Position numbers and translations under genes: made by a program | Shown here: positions 42,452 through 57,000 of the stretch, piece by piece | Numbering within the stretch: the stretch's first letter is position 1 | Layout: every line of letters begins with the position of its first letter | Notes under the pieces: generated by a model | Seen by the model: the letters and a program-made list of their open reading frames with translations, nothing else | What the model was told of the DNA's origin: nothing | Database searches by the model: none | Assembly (NCBI GenBank): GCA_037042915.1 | Contig: CM073200.1 | Location: forward strand, 372,001-436,000 | DNA: 64,000 nucleotides | From: Auricularia sp. M13 | Lineage: Eukaryota; Basidiomycota; Agaricomycetes; Auriculariales; Auriculariaceae | Reading direction: 5' to 3'

Positions 42452-45400
42452 ATGTCTGGTCTCGTCCCAAATTACCAAGACGTCGTCCTCCACAACTTCG
42501 CCGACGTGGGGCTTCCCCCACTTGCATGCCATGTCTTTGCAATCTGCGCGCTACCGCTTCCAGACGCTGCTGTGCAACGGGTCAAGCACTTTGCTCGTCG
42601 TTTCTCTGTGCCTCCGTCAGGGCGAGTGGCTAGCTCTCTGGATTCCGTTGTGCACGCTGATTATGCCGGAAGTCCTCGCCAAGCCCAGCCCACTTCTCGT
42701 TCCAGCACCGAAAGGCTCGACGCGCGACTCTTTGATATCGTTGATGCCGTGTTACTCGTTGCCGTCAGAGTCAACGAACTGGCCGAGGAGGACGTTTCAC
42801 ACCGCCGTGTGTTGCCATTCCTGAAATTTCTCGTGGCTACATGTCTTATGTCCGCTGTCGATGGGGCTGTTTTGAGGTACGCTTTTCACGCTCGAACGTT
42901 CTCCGTTGTGCTCACTTGGACATCAGTGATGATACGTGGATCGCAGCGCCCAAGCTACCGCCTGCGATGGCTGAATTTTCTCGGTTCGCGCAGAAATATT
43001 CGCAGACCCCCTTGCTTGTTGCGCTCCCCCTTGAGCACCCCGAGCTCTCGCACGTGATCCCAGGGAACCCCGCCCGTCCTGTCTCCGACGAAGGCTCGAA
43101 TCTGGATGCCAGCAGTACGACCAGCAGTACTCCGTCAAATTCAGACCTCGCTAAGTGGCTTGCCAAGCATCAGGCGAAGCCGCCCACGATCCAGTTTGAG
43201 TGTGACGATGGGCCGCCGGCGCCGTTGCATGACGGGATGCATCGAAGTATCTTTGCTGCCGCGCCGCCAGCGCACCTGCTTGCAGCCCTCGTCGTTGACC
43301 ATTGCGATAGGATCTACAGCAGCATGAGCAGCGCGTTGTATCAGCGCCGGGCCTGGAACATCCTGACGCCGGTAGTCGGCATATCGTTCTCGTATGATTC
43401 GACCATGGTCCGCGTTCTAGTGGGTTGGTTGGGTGGCCGAGCGACAGACGATGGGCATCTTGTTCGTGGTGTCCTCGTTCTTGATGACTAGTTGCTGACC
43501 CGCCATAACAGCCTCAGGTCCACATTCTGCACGCGCCGACATCGACCAGTCCGGATTCGGAGGCCCGTGTCGCGCAAGGACTCTTCTGCCTTGCTGACCC
43601 TGTGCACGCACTATGCTTGGCGCGCGTGCTAATCTCTTTCAAGGATTCTTTTGAAGAAGACCGACGGAAGTCGCAAGTCATCGAGCAGACACCTGGCCTC
43701 CGTTGGCGTGCTGATCAGGAGCCTGACGTGAAAGGGACAAACTCGATTTGGTCTTTGGAAGCTGTCCGTCGGTGGTGCTCAGGCGTGGACACGCAACAGA
43801 GGTTTGTCTATCAGTTGCCCCCTCCCCATGGCTAATTGTCTTTCTCGTCAGCCCGTTTCCTTCGAGTCCGACTGCGTCTTCCGAAAGGTAGGCATGCGTT
43901 AATTTATGGTTGTTCAAGTGCAACACTTACTGTAGCGCAGGAACCAAGAAGACAGGTGTGCCATGTCGTGAATGTCCAGGCCTGAATGTGTTAAATATTC
44001 TCGCAGCGGGTCTAGCGTTCCTTCAGAGGCGTTTACGACATACTCGTTTGAACAGTACGTAATGTATCGCAAGTTGAACCTTTCATGACACCTTGAAGGT
44101 ATATTGGCTTGAAAGAAACCAGAGCACTGGCGTCACCACGAATAGCATTTTGGCTGCTGGACCGTGACGTGGGGTTCCATTCGCTTCCTCCCGTCTCTGC
44201 GTACTCGGACCCCGCAGCGCAGCCACTGATTACGTCCGATTGTCTTCGTCCACACCTGCCGCTCTTCGACACCTACAGGCGTGCAACCCGTTTTCGCTGG
44301 CCGCATTTATGGGACTCCTCGGTAAGCGACTTTCTGTACCCTCGGCACCATCCTGAATGGTAATCGTAGGATCGCCTACCCGTCGTTCCCTCTTTCCTCC
44401 ACAATCTCAAACAAGAGCTGTTCATGGCGTATCGAGCCCAATGCCAGTCTGCCGAGCCGCACGAACAGATCATCGACCCGGAAGCTCTCGTGAACGCGGA
44501 AGTAACGTCTGCACTTGAACAGTGCTTGCCGACAATTCTGCAGGTTTGTGCTTTGGCACGGTCGTTGAACGCGTCCTCTATCTCTCAACGGTATCGATAC
44601 TGTTATGATATGCTCTTCGGGATCTCTGCGGCGCAGAATGGAGTGCGCTATATGTGAGAACACAGACTACGTCTGCGTTTTCTGAGTCTGATTTTTGATT
44701 CTCTACAGTCCCAACGCAAGCCTGCGCCTTTCGCGCAGCAACCTCATGGACAATCTCGTTGGGCTTCCCGGAAAGGCGACGGTCTCGCATTCATCAACCA
44801 TGCGCTGCCGGCAAATGCAATCGCAAGATGCCGAACGACAACTATTCGCAAGCAGGGACGAAGAATTCCGTAGGCGTATCCACGCAGTACACAGTAATCA
44901 TATGACGGATGTTATCGAAAGGAAGACGACTATTAGAGAAGCTCTACGACGCGCTTGCGAGGCCCCGGTCATCGGCACTTGCGACCACGTGATGGTGACA
45001 TGTCAACCTCTTGGGTCCGCGAGTGGACGAGGACAGTGCCCATCTATTCTGACAGGCACCCTGAGCTCAGGTAACCCTGATTTTCCGGTCCCTCTCCTTC
45101 CGTCGTGGACCACATTGGATATTAACCACGACTACCTTCTGCGGAGCTATAATATCCTGGCTACTGTGCAGCACGAATATCCTATTATGACCGATACCTG
45201 TCGCGTTGCAGGCAATGATGTAGCAGGCAAGTGCCATCGCCCTGTCAGCTGCGGACTGTTCATTAACGTTGACTTTCTCTTCAGCCAATTTTCATCAACC
45301 GCCACTGCATCGCAGGCCAGAAATTGGCGAGGCCGTCGGAGACTTGAAAATTCCATTGCTCGTCGTCGTCCACGGGATTCGAAGAATCCGGTTCAACGTC

Positions 45401-45892
45401 GCAGACAGCAACAGACTTCGCATGTGTCTCATGTCCTCCGTTGATTTTCTGGCGTCCCTACAGGTGTTTGACTTTCCCGTATTCGGCATTCTGACTGAGG
45501 CATCGATTTGCGCCGTGGTGATGGCATGGGCAACGAGAATCGACGGCCAGACTGAAGTGCGCTCGCTCCCAACGCTGCGTATTTCAAACTAATCTCAATT
45601 TCATGCCTAGCTCCAAAGGATGGAATTAAATTGCAATGCATACGACATTTCCGCCCCGGCAGGCGCTTTCAACCTTGCTACATTCCTTTTCTGGCTGGAG
45701 TTTGAGCATGCGCCGAGGCTTTCGGAAGTTCTGAACAGCACAAAAGGTCTTGCTTCCCTTCGGCACGATTCAAAGGCGCGAGATTTCCCTTCGGGTTGGG
45801 CGATGGAAGACCAACTGCTGGATCTCAAGCGGCAACGGGATGCCATATCCAAGCAAATGAAGATCGAAGATGATCAGGATGTCGACGACTAA
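42452..45892 (+). CDS. Type I unrecognised large multi-exon protein, copy I-C (apparently complete)
   Basis: Best-preserved member of the family on the plus strand. The ATG at 42452 opens MSGLVPNYQDVVLHNFADVG. Splicing GTACGC...CATCAG gives SDDTWIAAPKLPP. Next come MSSALYQRRAWNILTPVVGI, PQVHILHAPTSTSP after a 46-nt intron, LRWRADQEPD, YIGLKETRALASPRIAFWLL, RVCALARSLN-like LQVCALARSLNAS, RYRYCYDMLFGIS, PNASLRLSRSNLMDNLVGLP, and a C-terminal domain IPLLVVVHGIRRIRFNVADS, RMCLMSSVDFLASLQVFDFP, ICAVVMAWATR. After the last intron it ends with ELNCNAYDISAPAGAFNLAT and an acidic tail, stop at 45892. An intron at 45227-45284 starts GCAAGT. I found no clear frameshift, but not every junction was checked. 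No function can be assigned. Confidence 0.65.
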
Positions 45893-46119
45893 ATCTTAGA
45901 TAGATGGCTTATGCAGTCAGTACTTGCTGCCTTGTCCGTTCCGGCGTGCTTCCTTGCGACAATCACGAATATCCACGCTGTCTATCCGACGTGCAGAGAC
46001 ATGTGAATCAACAGAAGGTATCATTACGAGCTTGCCTATCAAAGCGGTTGAGCAGAAAATTAAGCCATCACCAGACTGAGTCCCGCATGCGGCGGAACAA
46101 CCTAATGCGGCCTTTGAGA

Positions 46120-46470
46120 TTGTAAACCCGACGGTACTGTGAATGGCACCTGCGCGACATTGGAAGTTCGCGGAATTGCGAAGAGCGGCCAGCTCAATTA
46201 CTCTCACGCAGCGCCCGGACGACGAATTCGGCGCTGTAGAGAATCTAATTCCCGCGCATGCGCCGTGAGCTGTGCGCGTCGCGCGAGAGGTGCCAGCCGT
46301 GGAGCCCGACGACCGCTGCAACATCTCCGCCTTCGCTGACCGCGTTCACTGATTCGGTCGATTTGCCGCTCGCCGGTCCGCCTGAGATGCCCACGAGCAG
46401 CCGCATACCCGGGTCCATCGCGTGCGGGCTTTTTTGCGTCTAGCTCGCGCGCCAGGGCGCGATCGCAAGA
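46120..46470 (-). pseudogene. Fragment of a P-loop (uridine-kinase/YFH7-like) kinase, copy 2
   Basis: Minus-strand frame MDPGMRLLVGISGGPASGKS, with Walker A GPASGKST, then AAVVGLHGWHLSR. A later out-of-frame piece YSAEFVVRALRE resembles the conserved helix after the substrate loop. Frame breaks and lack of the C-terminal part show that it is a remnant. It is the partner of the fragment at 41880-42240. Confidence 0.65.
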
Positions 46471-46530
46471 GTCGCGTGTGTATCGGTCCGGTACTCTGGC
46501 TCGCCCTATCGCACTCTATCGCACTTGTGT

Positions 46531-46694
46531 TGTCAGAATCTCGGTCGACGGGTGCAGGGACAGATGGTAGTATTCCGTTTGTCTACGCATACAGACACGG
46601 TTGCGGACAAACGGATACCGGAATCAGGGGCAACTCCGATGCCCATATGAACGGAGCACGGACACAACCCGAAAGATAAGATAGAATTCTCACA
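46531..46694. mobile_element. 164-bp MITE-like element with short inverted repeats
   Basis: The ends are TGTCAGAAT (left) and ATTCTCACA (right); the second is the reverse complement of TGTGAGAAT, 8 of 9 matching. The element is flanked by TGTGT on both sides (46526-46530 and 46695-46699). The paralogous segment at about 42285-42300 has a single TGTGT and no insert, so the 5-base target duplication is directly visible. No coding capacity. Confidence 0.85.
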
Positions 46695-46770
46695 TGTGTC
46701 ACTATCTCTCTCGTGAGCACCAAGAAAGTCTCCACAAGGGCTGCACGGACGACAGATGCACAAGCCATTA

Positions 46771-47298
46771 CAGCGGCTCTTCTTTTTCTTGGCCGCATCA
46801 ACTTTTTGTGAAACGCGAAAAGAGTCGTCCCAATTGGGACACCAAACACCGTTTTGCACCGTCTAACACGCCAAGAATAGCTCCCAAGCCAGGTTTTCCT
46901 GGCGGAGGCTCAGAACACACCTTTGGGTGACCCTAAGTCCGTAGAACTTCTCAATATGACCGAAGGACGTATCCCGAACGCTCAGATGCTGCCCGTTGTC
47001 TCGACATGGGATTCAACCAGGCCCGTTCAGTGTCCAGTGCATTCCGCTCACTCTGCTCACGTCTCACTCGCAATTTTCGGTGAGGATTACTTATAATGCT
47101 GAAATATGAACATTTCACATGCTTGGCATGCACATGGACGCGCAGGACCATCGAAAGTACATCTGGACGCTGCTGGACGGTCTGCCGGTGCATCCGCCGG
47201 GCTCCAGTTTGCATCGCCGGTGTTTGGCGTCCCAATTGGGACGACTCTTTTCGCGTTTCACAAAAAGTTGATGCGGCCAAGAAAAAGAAGAGCCGCTG
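46771..47298. mobile_element. 528-bp element with 81-bp inverted repeats and TA target duplication
   Basis: Left repeat 46771-46851 and right repeat 47218-47298 are inverted copies with one mismatch, both beginning CAGCGGCTCTTC. TA flanks each side (46769-46770 and 47299-47300). The empty paralogous site near 42358 reads catt-gaacctgtga where the filled one reads catta...taaacctgtga. Long inverted repeats plus a TA duplication fit a non-autonomous Tc1/mariner-type element. No transposase frame is present in the 366-base interior. Confidence 0.87.
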
Positions 47299-47505
47299 TA
47301 AACCTGTGACATGGTCTGTTGTTTCCCCGTATCAATTGCCTCTTCGGCGTTCAATCAAATTCCATCTCAGGGCGCACGCGAGGCTAATCCGATGACATGT
47401 ACACGTTGCTCCATCAGCATGCGGACGATCCCGCCCGGATGTCACTCCGAGCTTGATTCCGGACGGCGGTGTACCTACCCCCAGCTCCTGGTCTACCTCC
47501 TCGTC

Positions 47506-50500
47506 ATGTCGCTCCTGCCCCTACCACAGTCCCAAGTTGTAACCCACGACTGGGACTACGAAGGCCGCCCGCAGCTAGCCAATTTTATCTTGACTATCAA
47601 AGGACAACCTCTCCCAGACGTCGCTACCGAAAATACAAGGCCATTCACAGTACCAGCTAAAACGCCGCGTTCTTGCCCTTCATATCTGTCTAACATCGGC
47701 CAAACCGTGACTCTCGTGGATATGGTCTCTGCTGGCGATGCTCTCTTTGATTTGGAGTTTCAAGACCTCGTCCTAGCCTTCGCGGCGAAGTTGAAGAAAA
47801 CACTGACCTTGACCGAGGACTTCGGTCGCGGAATGCACTCGTTTCTTCCATATTTTGTGAGCGCATGCGTTTCACGATGTTTTCGCAAAGCCACCTGCCA
47901 GTAAGTTTCCTGGTTCAAGCTCTTCATATGGCTTAATGCTTTCGCGCAGTGATAACACATGGATCGCGCTTCATAAATATTCCGCCCGTATTCCCGACTG
48001 TGCTCAGTTGGTGGATGATTATATTCGCGTTGCTCTGGTCGTGACAACACCGCTACCCCATCTAAATCATCTGGACCAGCTGCTCCCCGCGCCGCATGAC
48101 GTCGAACTCTCGGACTCGCAGTCTGAACAGGAGGAAACGGTGTACAGCCGTATTCCACCCTGTCGGAAATGCTCGCCCAGGAGATTTGGGTAGAGGACCG
48201 CGTTGAACGTTACGATTGGAAGTACAGTCCAGTCGCGCCGAAGAATCCAGCCATGCACCGTGTCGTCTTTGCCGCCGACCTGCCAGCTCCCGCACTTTGC
48301 GTCGTGGTGGTTGCGGAACGTGAAGTCATCGGTCATGCAATGTCGAGCGCACTATATCATCGTCTCGCTTGGGGCGTCCGAACCCCGCTTCTTGGTCTAT
48401 CTTTCTATCACGATTCAAGCCTGGTCAATCTTCACGTTGGGTGGCTTGAAGGTGCGACTGAAATTCTTAACGGTATTGTTCGTGTTCTTTTATCCCCTCA
48501 GGGTTATTATTCACGCCTTACGATAGCCGCGAGTGCATATTCTTGGATCTGGGTCAAACTCGCCGCGACATGGGACGGGATGGAAGACTTCAGACTTATC
48601 TTTCTACATCGACGACCCAAACGACGTTCTCGTCCTTTCGCGCATCTTGCTCTCGTTGCATCGGTTTATCGAAGACGACTGTCAAGCGGCTCATGTCGTT
48701 CAGCCAGATGCGATCATTCCCTGGCGAGCCGACCAGGAACCTCTGCCTAAAGAATCTACGCACACTTGGTCGCACGAAACCATATCTAACTGGAGCAAAT
48801 CAATCATTGCTGGCGATCCGTTTGTGACTTACAATAATCTCGAATTACACTAACAACATCGCAGCAATGCTCTGTCCGCCTCCTGTGATGACGACTCGGA
48901 CGGTGGCTTGTTTCTTGAGCATCCTACGGCATACTCCTTCGATCAGTAAGTACTTTCTGCTTCGTCAGCAAAATGCGAGTGGAATGACACCAGTCCTCAG
49001 GTTTGTGGCCCTGAAAGAGAGGAATGGATTCTCGCCGACGGCGGTTTCACTCTGGCTCATGGACCGTTTCGTGGTCTTCCATCCGCTTCCTCCCATTGCG
49101 ACATCCTACGACTTGAAGACATTTGGCTCCCTTATGAATCGGTTCCAGGCCCAGGTTCCAGTTTTCGATCTTTATCGCACCGCAACCTGTTTCAAGTGGC
49201 CTCGCGCATGGCAAACCCTGGTGAGTCAGCTGACTCGGAACACGACCGGCATTAACATCGCCCAGGGTGATCTGCCAGCTCTTCCCCGTTCACTATTCCG
49301 GCCTGAAACATGAGCTTTTTTGCGCAATTCAGTTGGCTGCAAGCCAGCCCTCATACGGCGCGCGCGTGGCACCGTTACCCCAGGAGGCGGACTTGAACCT
49401 GGAGCAGGAACTCAGCATGGTCCTCCGAGTCTGTGCGTTGGCACGGTCGCTCAAGGAGGCTTCGAGCACCCAGCCGTATAGCTACTGCTACGACATGCTG
49501 TTCAGCATCCTCCCTCCTTGTGACGCGGTACAACTGCTGTGAGAAGTCTATTGTTGCTTCCAGCCACATTGCGATGCTCATCGTCCTGCTAGACCGGGCG
49601 TCACCATTCGGTTGTCAAGGAGTAGTTTTCTTGACAAGATTGCGAAGGGCCCCGCAGGCTCCGTTCTCTCCGAGGTCACTACTATCTACAACAAGCACTG
49701 CTTGTTGCAAACGGTGGAAGTTCAGCTTTTGCAACAGGCTGACCGGCGGCGATATTATCTTTTGCGACGCGCACTGCAACGCTTTGGGAACGACAATTCC
49801 GACTGGCCCGCGAATTGTACTAAGGGCCAGCAGCGTGTTCTCCAGGCGCCGACCTCAGGAACGTGCGACTCCGCCATCGCGGCGCGCTTTCACGCTAGGG
49901 GACGTCCAGACACGGAGGAGATGCCAGCGCCAGCCATAGTCATCGGCCAGTCACCAGGCTATACTTGCCCTGCATACCCTATTCCCCACTGGCCCGCGCC
50001 GGAGATATTCTCTGCATATACCGCGGAACAACGGACTATGACTTACGACATCATGGCCACCGCCCATCACGATTACCCTTCCTCGTCGGGAATGGACATG
50101 GAGGACAACTGCACCTACCGTCAGTACCTGCGAGCTCTGTTCTTGTGCACTCATTCAGACCGCGCAGCTACGGCAGATGACAGCGCAGACGACAGCTTGA
50201 TGTGGACACCCCAGGAACCGACCCCGCTTCCCCAGCACGATCTCGATGTTCCGGTTCTTTTCGTGGTCCACAGCGCACAGCGGGCCCGCTTCCATATCGC
50301 GGACAGTAACCGCCTACGCGTGTGCCTGACATCTGCCGTCCACTTCCTGGCATCGCTGCAAATCCTAGATTTTCCACTGTTCGGCCTCTTGACGGAGGGA
50401 ACGCTTTGTGCTGTCGTCATGGCGTGGTGTTCCCAGTACGACGGAGAAGAACCACTCGTGCGTGCATCCCATGGCCTCTTGACAAGGAGTGCCGCTCACG

Positions 50501-50790
50501 ATCCGATACGCACGCAGGTTCATTTCCTCGAACTAAACTGCACCTCGTACGACATCTCCGTTCCCGCGGGCGCGCTCAATCTTGCGACATTTCTCCACTG
50601 GCTTTACTACGTGCACGTTCCGCAACTATTGACGCGCCTGGATGAAGTCCATGCCCGGGGCGACTTCTCTGCGAAGCATGGGAACAACGACGGTTCTATG
50701 TGGTCGGCGGAAGATCAGCTTCGCCAGCTATCGCAAGGCATCTCGCCTTTCGATCAGGTTGACCATCTGAGCGCTGAAGCTTCTGAGTGA
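47506..50790 (+). pseudogene. Type I family, copy I-D: full length but frameshifted
   Basis: The ATG at 47506 begins MSLLPLPQSQVVTHDWDYEG. Nearly all family blocks are present: HSFLPYFVSACVSRCFRKAT, DNTWIALHKYSARIPDC, YDWKYSPVAPKNPAMHRVVF, MSSALYHRLAWGVRTPLLGL, PRVHILGSGSN after an intron ending CGATAG, AIIPWRADQE, FVALKERNGFSPTAVSLWLM, RVCALARSLKEA, YSYCYDMLFSI, and the C-terminal VPVLFVVHSAQRARFHIADS, LQILDFPLFGLLTEGTLCAV and ELNCTSYDISVPAGALNLAT. At about 48153 one T is missing compared with the family pattern (VYSRI continuing to STLSEMLAQE only in the next frame). This frameshift would stop translation early. A sequencing error cannot be excluded. It lies tail to tail with the MAP kinase gene. 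Confidence 0.65.
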
Positions 50791-50988
50791 CCGATAGAGG
50801 GATGAACAGAGTCGTGCTATATATGCAATATATGGCCATGCAGCCAGCGGGAGATGGTGCGAGTTCCGTCGCAGAACAGTGTCAGCCTGAGGGATAGCTC
50901 GTTGAAATATTGTATTATACTCTAATTTCTCAAGCAAACAGGGAAAGTCCAAGCAACAGCGCGTCTAAGGACCAACGATCAAAAGGAA

Positions 50989-53501
<2,513 letters not shown>

Positions 53502-54058
53502 GTGGCGGGCAGAGGCAGGAAGCGGGCTCACCCATGCACGCGAACGCGTGATAGCCTGCCGGCGGTCTGCGGCAGCGACGGCCCAATCCAGTGAGCCCAG
53601 CGTATACGTACTACTACCACCAACGGCCTACTTCTTGTCGCGCCCGTTCCCAACGCCAGCAGCTTGACCCTGCGCGCCCCGGGCTCCGCGCGAGTCGCCG
53701 CGCGCGCGCGTCCGGCCGCGCTCGGGCTCGCCACCGGTGCCCGTGCCGTCCGCAGCAGTCCCAGCCGCCGCCGGCGACGACGACGACGACGACTGCGCCG
53801 CGCGCGCCGACACGGGCGCGTCCGGTTCTCGCTCGCGTGCTTGCATGCCCTCACAGTCAGTCGGCGGCTCCAGGGACCAGGAGGACAAGCGCCAGCTCCC
53901 AGCTTCCGCCCGGCGAAGTCACGCGCCCGCCCGCGACGGCGGACGTAACGGCCGGACGCGGGTGTCACAGTATTAAGGGGGTTTATGCATGCCATTTCTC
54001 CTATTCTGTACAAATATATAACACGAAATCTCGAATCCCATGCATGCATGCTCCCTGT
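53502..54058. other. Spacer: MAP kinase 5' region and symplekin 3' flank
   Basis: GC-rich stretch with Arg/Ala-rich open frames on both strands that look like composition effects. A first noncoding or coding exon of the kinase may lie here. A repeated 'gcatgcatgc' run is at about 54041. Confidence 0.45.
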
Positions 54059-57000
54059 CTACGAGCCCACCGCCGTCGTCTGCGGCTGCGGCGCCGGCGA
54101 GTCGCCCCCCGCCGCGCTGGCAGAGTCCGGCGCGTTGTCGTCCCCAAACACCTCCAGGAACTGCGCCACGCGCGCCCGGTTGCCCGCTTTGCGAATCACA
54201 TACTCGCGCAGCCCCGATTTCAGCGCGGGCTGCTTGTCCGCCAGGTCGCGCAGCTGCTCCTTGGGCAGCTGCAGCAGCGCGTTGTAACTCGACGGCGCAA
54301 TGAGCCTCGCACACCGAATAAAGCCGTCCCATAATATAGGAGTCTGCCATATCTTCTTTGTAATAAGGCGCGACAGGAGCGTCGTCGATACAAAGCGAAT
54401 GAGAGACGAGTATGTCTGCACCGCGAGGATGACCTGTGCGCGCCAATATAGTTGAGTGCCTTGAATCGTAGCGCGAGCAAGTAAACGTACCGTGCGCAGG
54501 AACAGTACGGGTACCGTCGGCTCGTCCAGAATCTGCTGCATGACGACCGCGAGCACCTCCTGACTGAACACATCGGACATGGAGAAGCAGATGCTCACAG
54601 CTAAACACAAGTCAGTGCTCGTAAAACCAAAAAACGCGGCGAAGCGACGCACCCTCCATAGTCTGCTTGACACCGATCTCCATCTCCTGCTTGTGAAGCA
54701 AAACCATGAGTTCCGCCGGGGTGAGCATATCGCTGTGTCGGATCCGCGGTTGGTTCGACGTCCCGCTCGTAGACGGCGGCGCAGCGACGACGGTCGTGAG
54801 CACCGAGCGCACGATGGCCTGCTCTTCCGGCTTGCCGTTCAGCATCGACACAATACGCGGCAAGTGCTTGACGACGTCGGCCTGCAGAGATTCTCAGAAG
54901 TCAAAAAGCAGCCCGGATGCCCAACTTATCCCCCACGCACCTTGTCCATCTCCGACATAATAGGGATCAAGAACTTCGCATCGAGGTCGCGCTCGGACAC
55001 CAGGCCCTTAACGACCGCCACAAGCGGCGCCGTGGGCTTCGCGTTCTCCGTGAAGATATTAAGCACGCGCAGCGCAAGCGTCTCCGCGCCCGGCGGGAAC
55101 GTCCTGAGCAGCGTGAGCAGCTTGCCATGGTTCGGCCCGAGACTCTTGATGAGCGGCGTCATGAGGTCCTGCAGCGCCTCCTGGACGGACGGCTCCATGC
55201 GCCCATACGCAGCGAACACGTCCTCCAGGAAGTCCGGCACCTTGACGCACAGCGCGAACACCAGCTCGACGTGCTGCAGCACCGTCGCGCGCTCCACGGG
55301 CATCTCCAGCGCCGCGGGCAGGTACGCCGGGACGTGCTGCTCCTCGTCGCCCGCCTGGTCCGCCGGCAGCTGCCCGTCCTCGTCTTCCTCCTCGGCCGCC
55401 GGCGCGGGTTTCGGCGGCGCGGGCAGCGTCTGCAGGCGCCGCAGCATCTGCAGCGCGAAGCGCTGCACGAGCCGCGACATGGGGTTAACGTCGGGCACCC
55501 AGCGCTTGACGGTGATGATGGCCGCGTTCCGCGTTATTCGTTCTGCACGAGGAGACTCAGCCAATCCGCCGCGTGGGAGGGGGCGGCAGGAGGCGCACCA
55601 GGGTGTGTAGTCAAGTCGAGTAACATCGTCATCGCGGCCTTCCGTGTGGGAAGCCGCAACGAAACGAGCTCGCGCAGCGTCGTGAACCCGACTTGCATCC
55701 TGCACATCGCGGTCAGCTCACCGGCATTTACGCATCTAGCAGAGCAGAGCAAGACGCACCGCTCAGCATCCAGACTCAAATTCCGCACAAACTCGAGGAT
55801 ATCGTCCGAGAGGCCGGGCAAGTCCAGCAAGAACCGCGCAAAGGTGCGATCCTTGCCGTCCAACCGCGGGCGGTACCCATCCAATATTCTCCGCAACCAT
55901 TTATCGTAATTCTGTGGCTGGAGAACACCATACCATGATCAGCCCAGCGCAAGAACGACGATGCGAAAGAGAACGTACGGCATCTGGCGACAGCTCGCGC
56001 CGCGTCTTGTCGTTATACCATTCCTCGTTCATCCATGTCGTCGCGAGCCGTACTCTGCGACACCATGGTCAGCCAACGCAAAAACTAAATAGAAAGGGTG
56101 AGCTGAGCCGAAGAACGCACCTGGAGGGCAAATCCTGCAACACATAATGGCACAACTTTTCCCGGAGGACATCAGGTTTCTCAACCTCCATCTCCTCCCC
56201 TCCCGCCTCCGCCTCCGCCTCCTCCTCCCCATCTCCCTCCTCCTTCTTCGCAGTATCCTTCTCCCTCGCAGAGCTAGAAATATGCCCCACAGACCGCGTA
56301 ATACTCCTCACGAGCAAAATCGCCTGCAACTCCGCGCCGCGACTCATCCTCGCAGCCCCCATCCCACCCGCACCCCCCTCCCCCGCCGCAGCATACGCGC
56401 GCCGCTCGACCGCCGCAAGCGCCTTCCTGCGCTGCGCGTCGTCGAGGCGCACGGCGGGCGGCGGCACGAACTCCGCGAGGTGCAGGACCTGCTCCTCGGG
56501 CTCCGCAACGGCGGGCGCGACGCGCCGGTTCACCTGGTCCGAGTCGAACTCGATCTCCTCGTCCATCTCCATCTTCAGCGGGTCCAGCGGCTCCGTCTTC
56601 ACGACTACTGCAGGTGCTGGTGCCGGTGCCGATGTGTCTGTCGCTGCTGGCGGTGCGGGCGCTGGTGCTGGTGCGGACGCTGATGCTGCTGGTGGTGGTG
56701 CCGCACGTCCCTGACTTTCGCGATATCTCTGCAGCAGTGTTATGAGGTATTAAATCTAAATCTAATCTCGCCCGCGGGCAGAAAGCGCACCTGGACGGCA
56801 GCCAGCAACGTCGCCTCGGGCACGATCTGCAAATCGGCGATAATAAACTCCACAACAAGCTGCTGCGGCAACACGCTGAAATCAAAGTCCTGCAGCGAGA
56901 TCATCGACACATTCGCCTGTGCGGTGGGAGGGGCGGGGGGGTCGAGTTTCGGCCGTTTCGCATCGGGCATCTGATCCTCCGACGCCGCGCGTTTGCGCGC

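Larger units (their letters stand above)
45977..47320. repeat. Segmental duplication R, copy 2 (upstream region of I-D), with two insertions
   Basis: Direct repeat of 41737-42390. Removing the elements at 46531-46694 and 46771-47298, each with one target-site copy, restores collinearity with copy 1. Confidence 0.9.

Noticed and set aside
46533-47395. Small frames inside the inverted-repeat element (for example VFGVPIGTTLFAFHKK on both arms)
   Set aside because: They come from the inverted repeats themselves and have no relation to transposases.
53591-54334. 247-codon plus-strand frame between kinase and symplekin
   Set aside because: Arg/Pro/Ala-rich and antisense to the symplekin C-terminus; compositional artefact.
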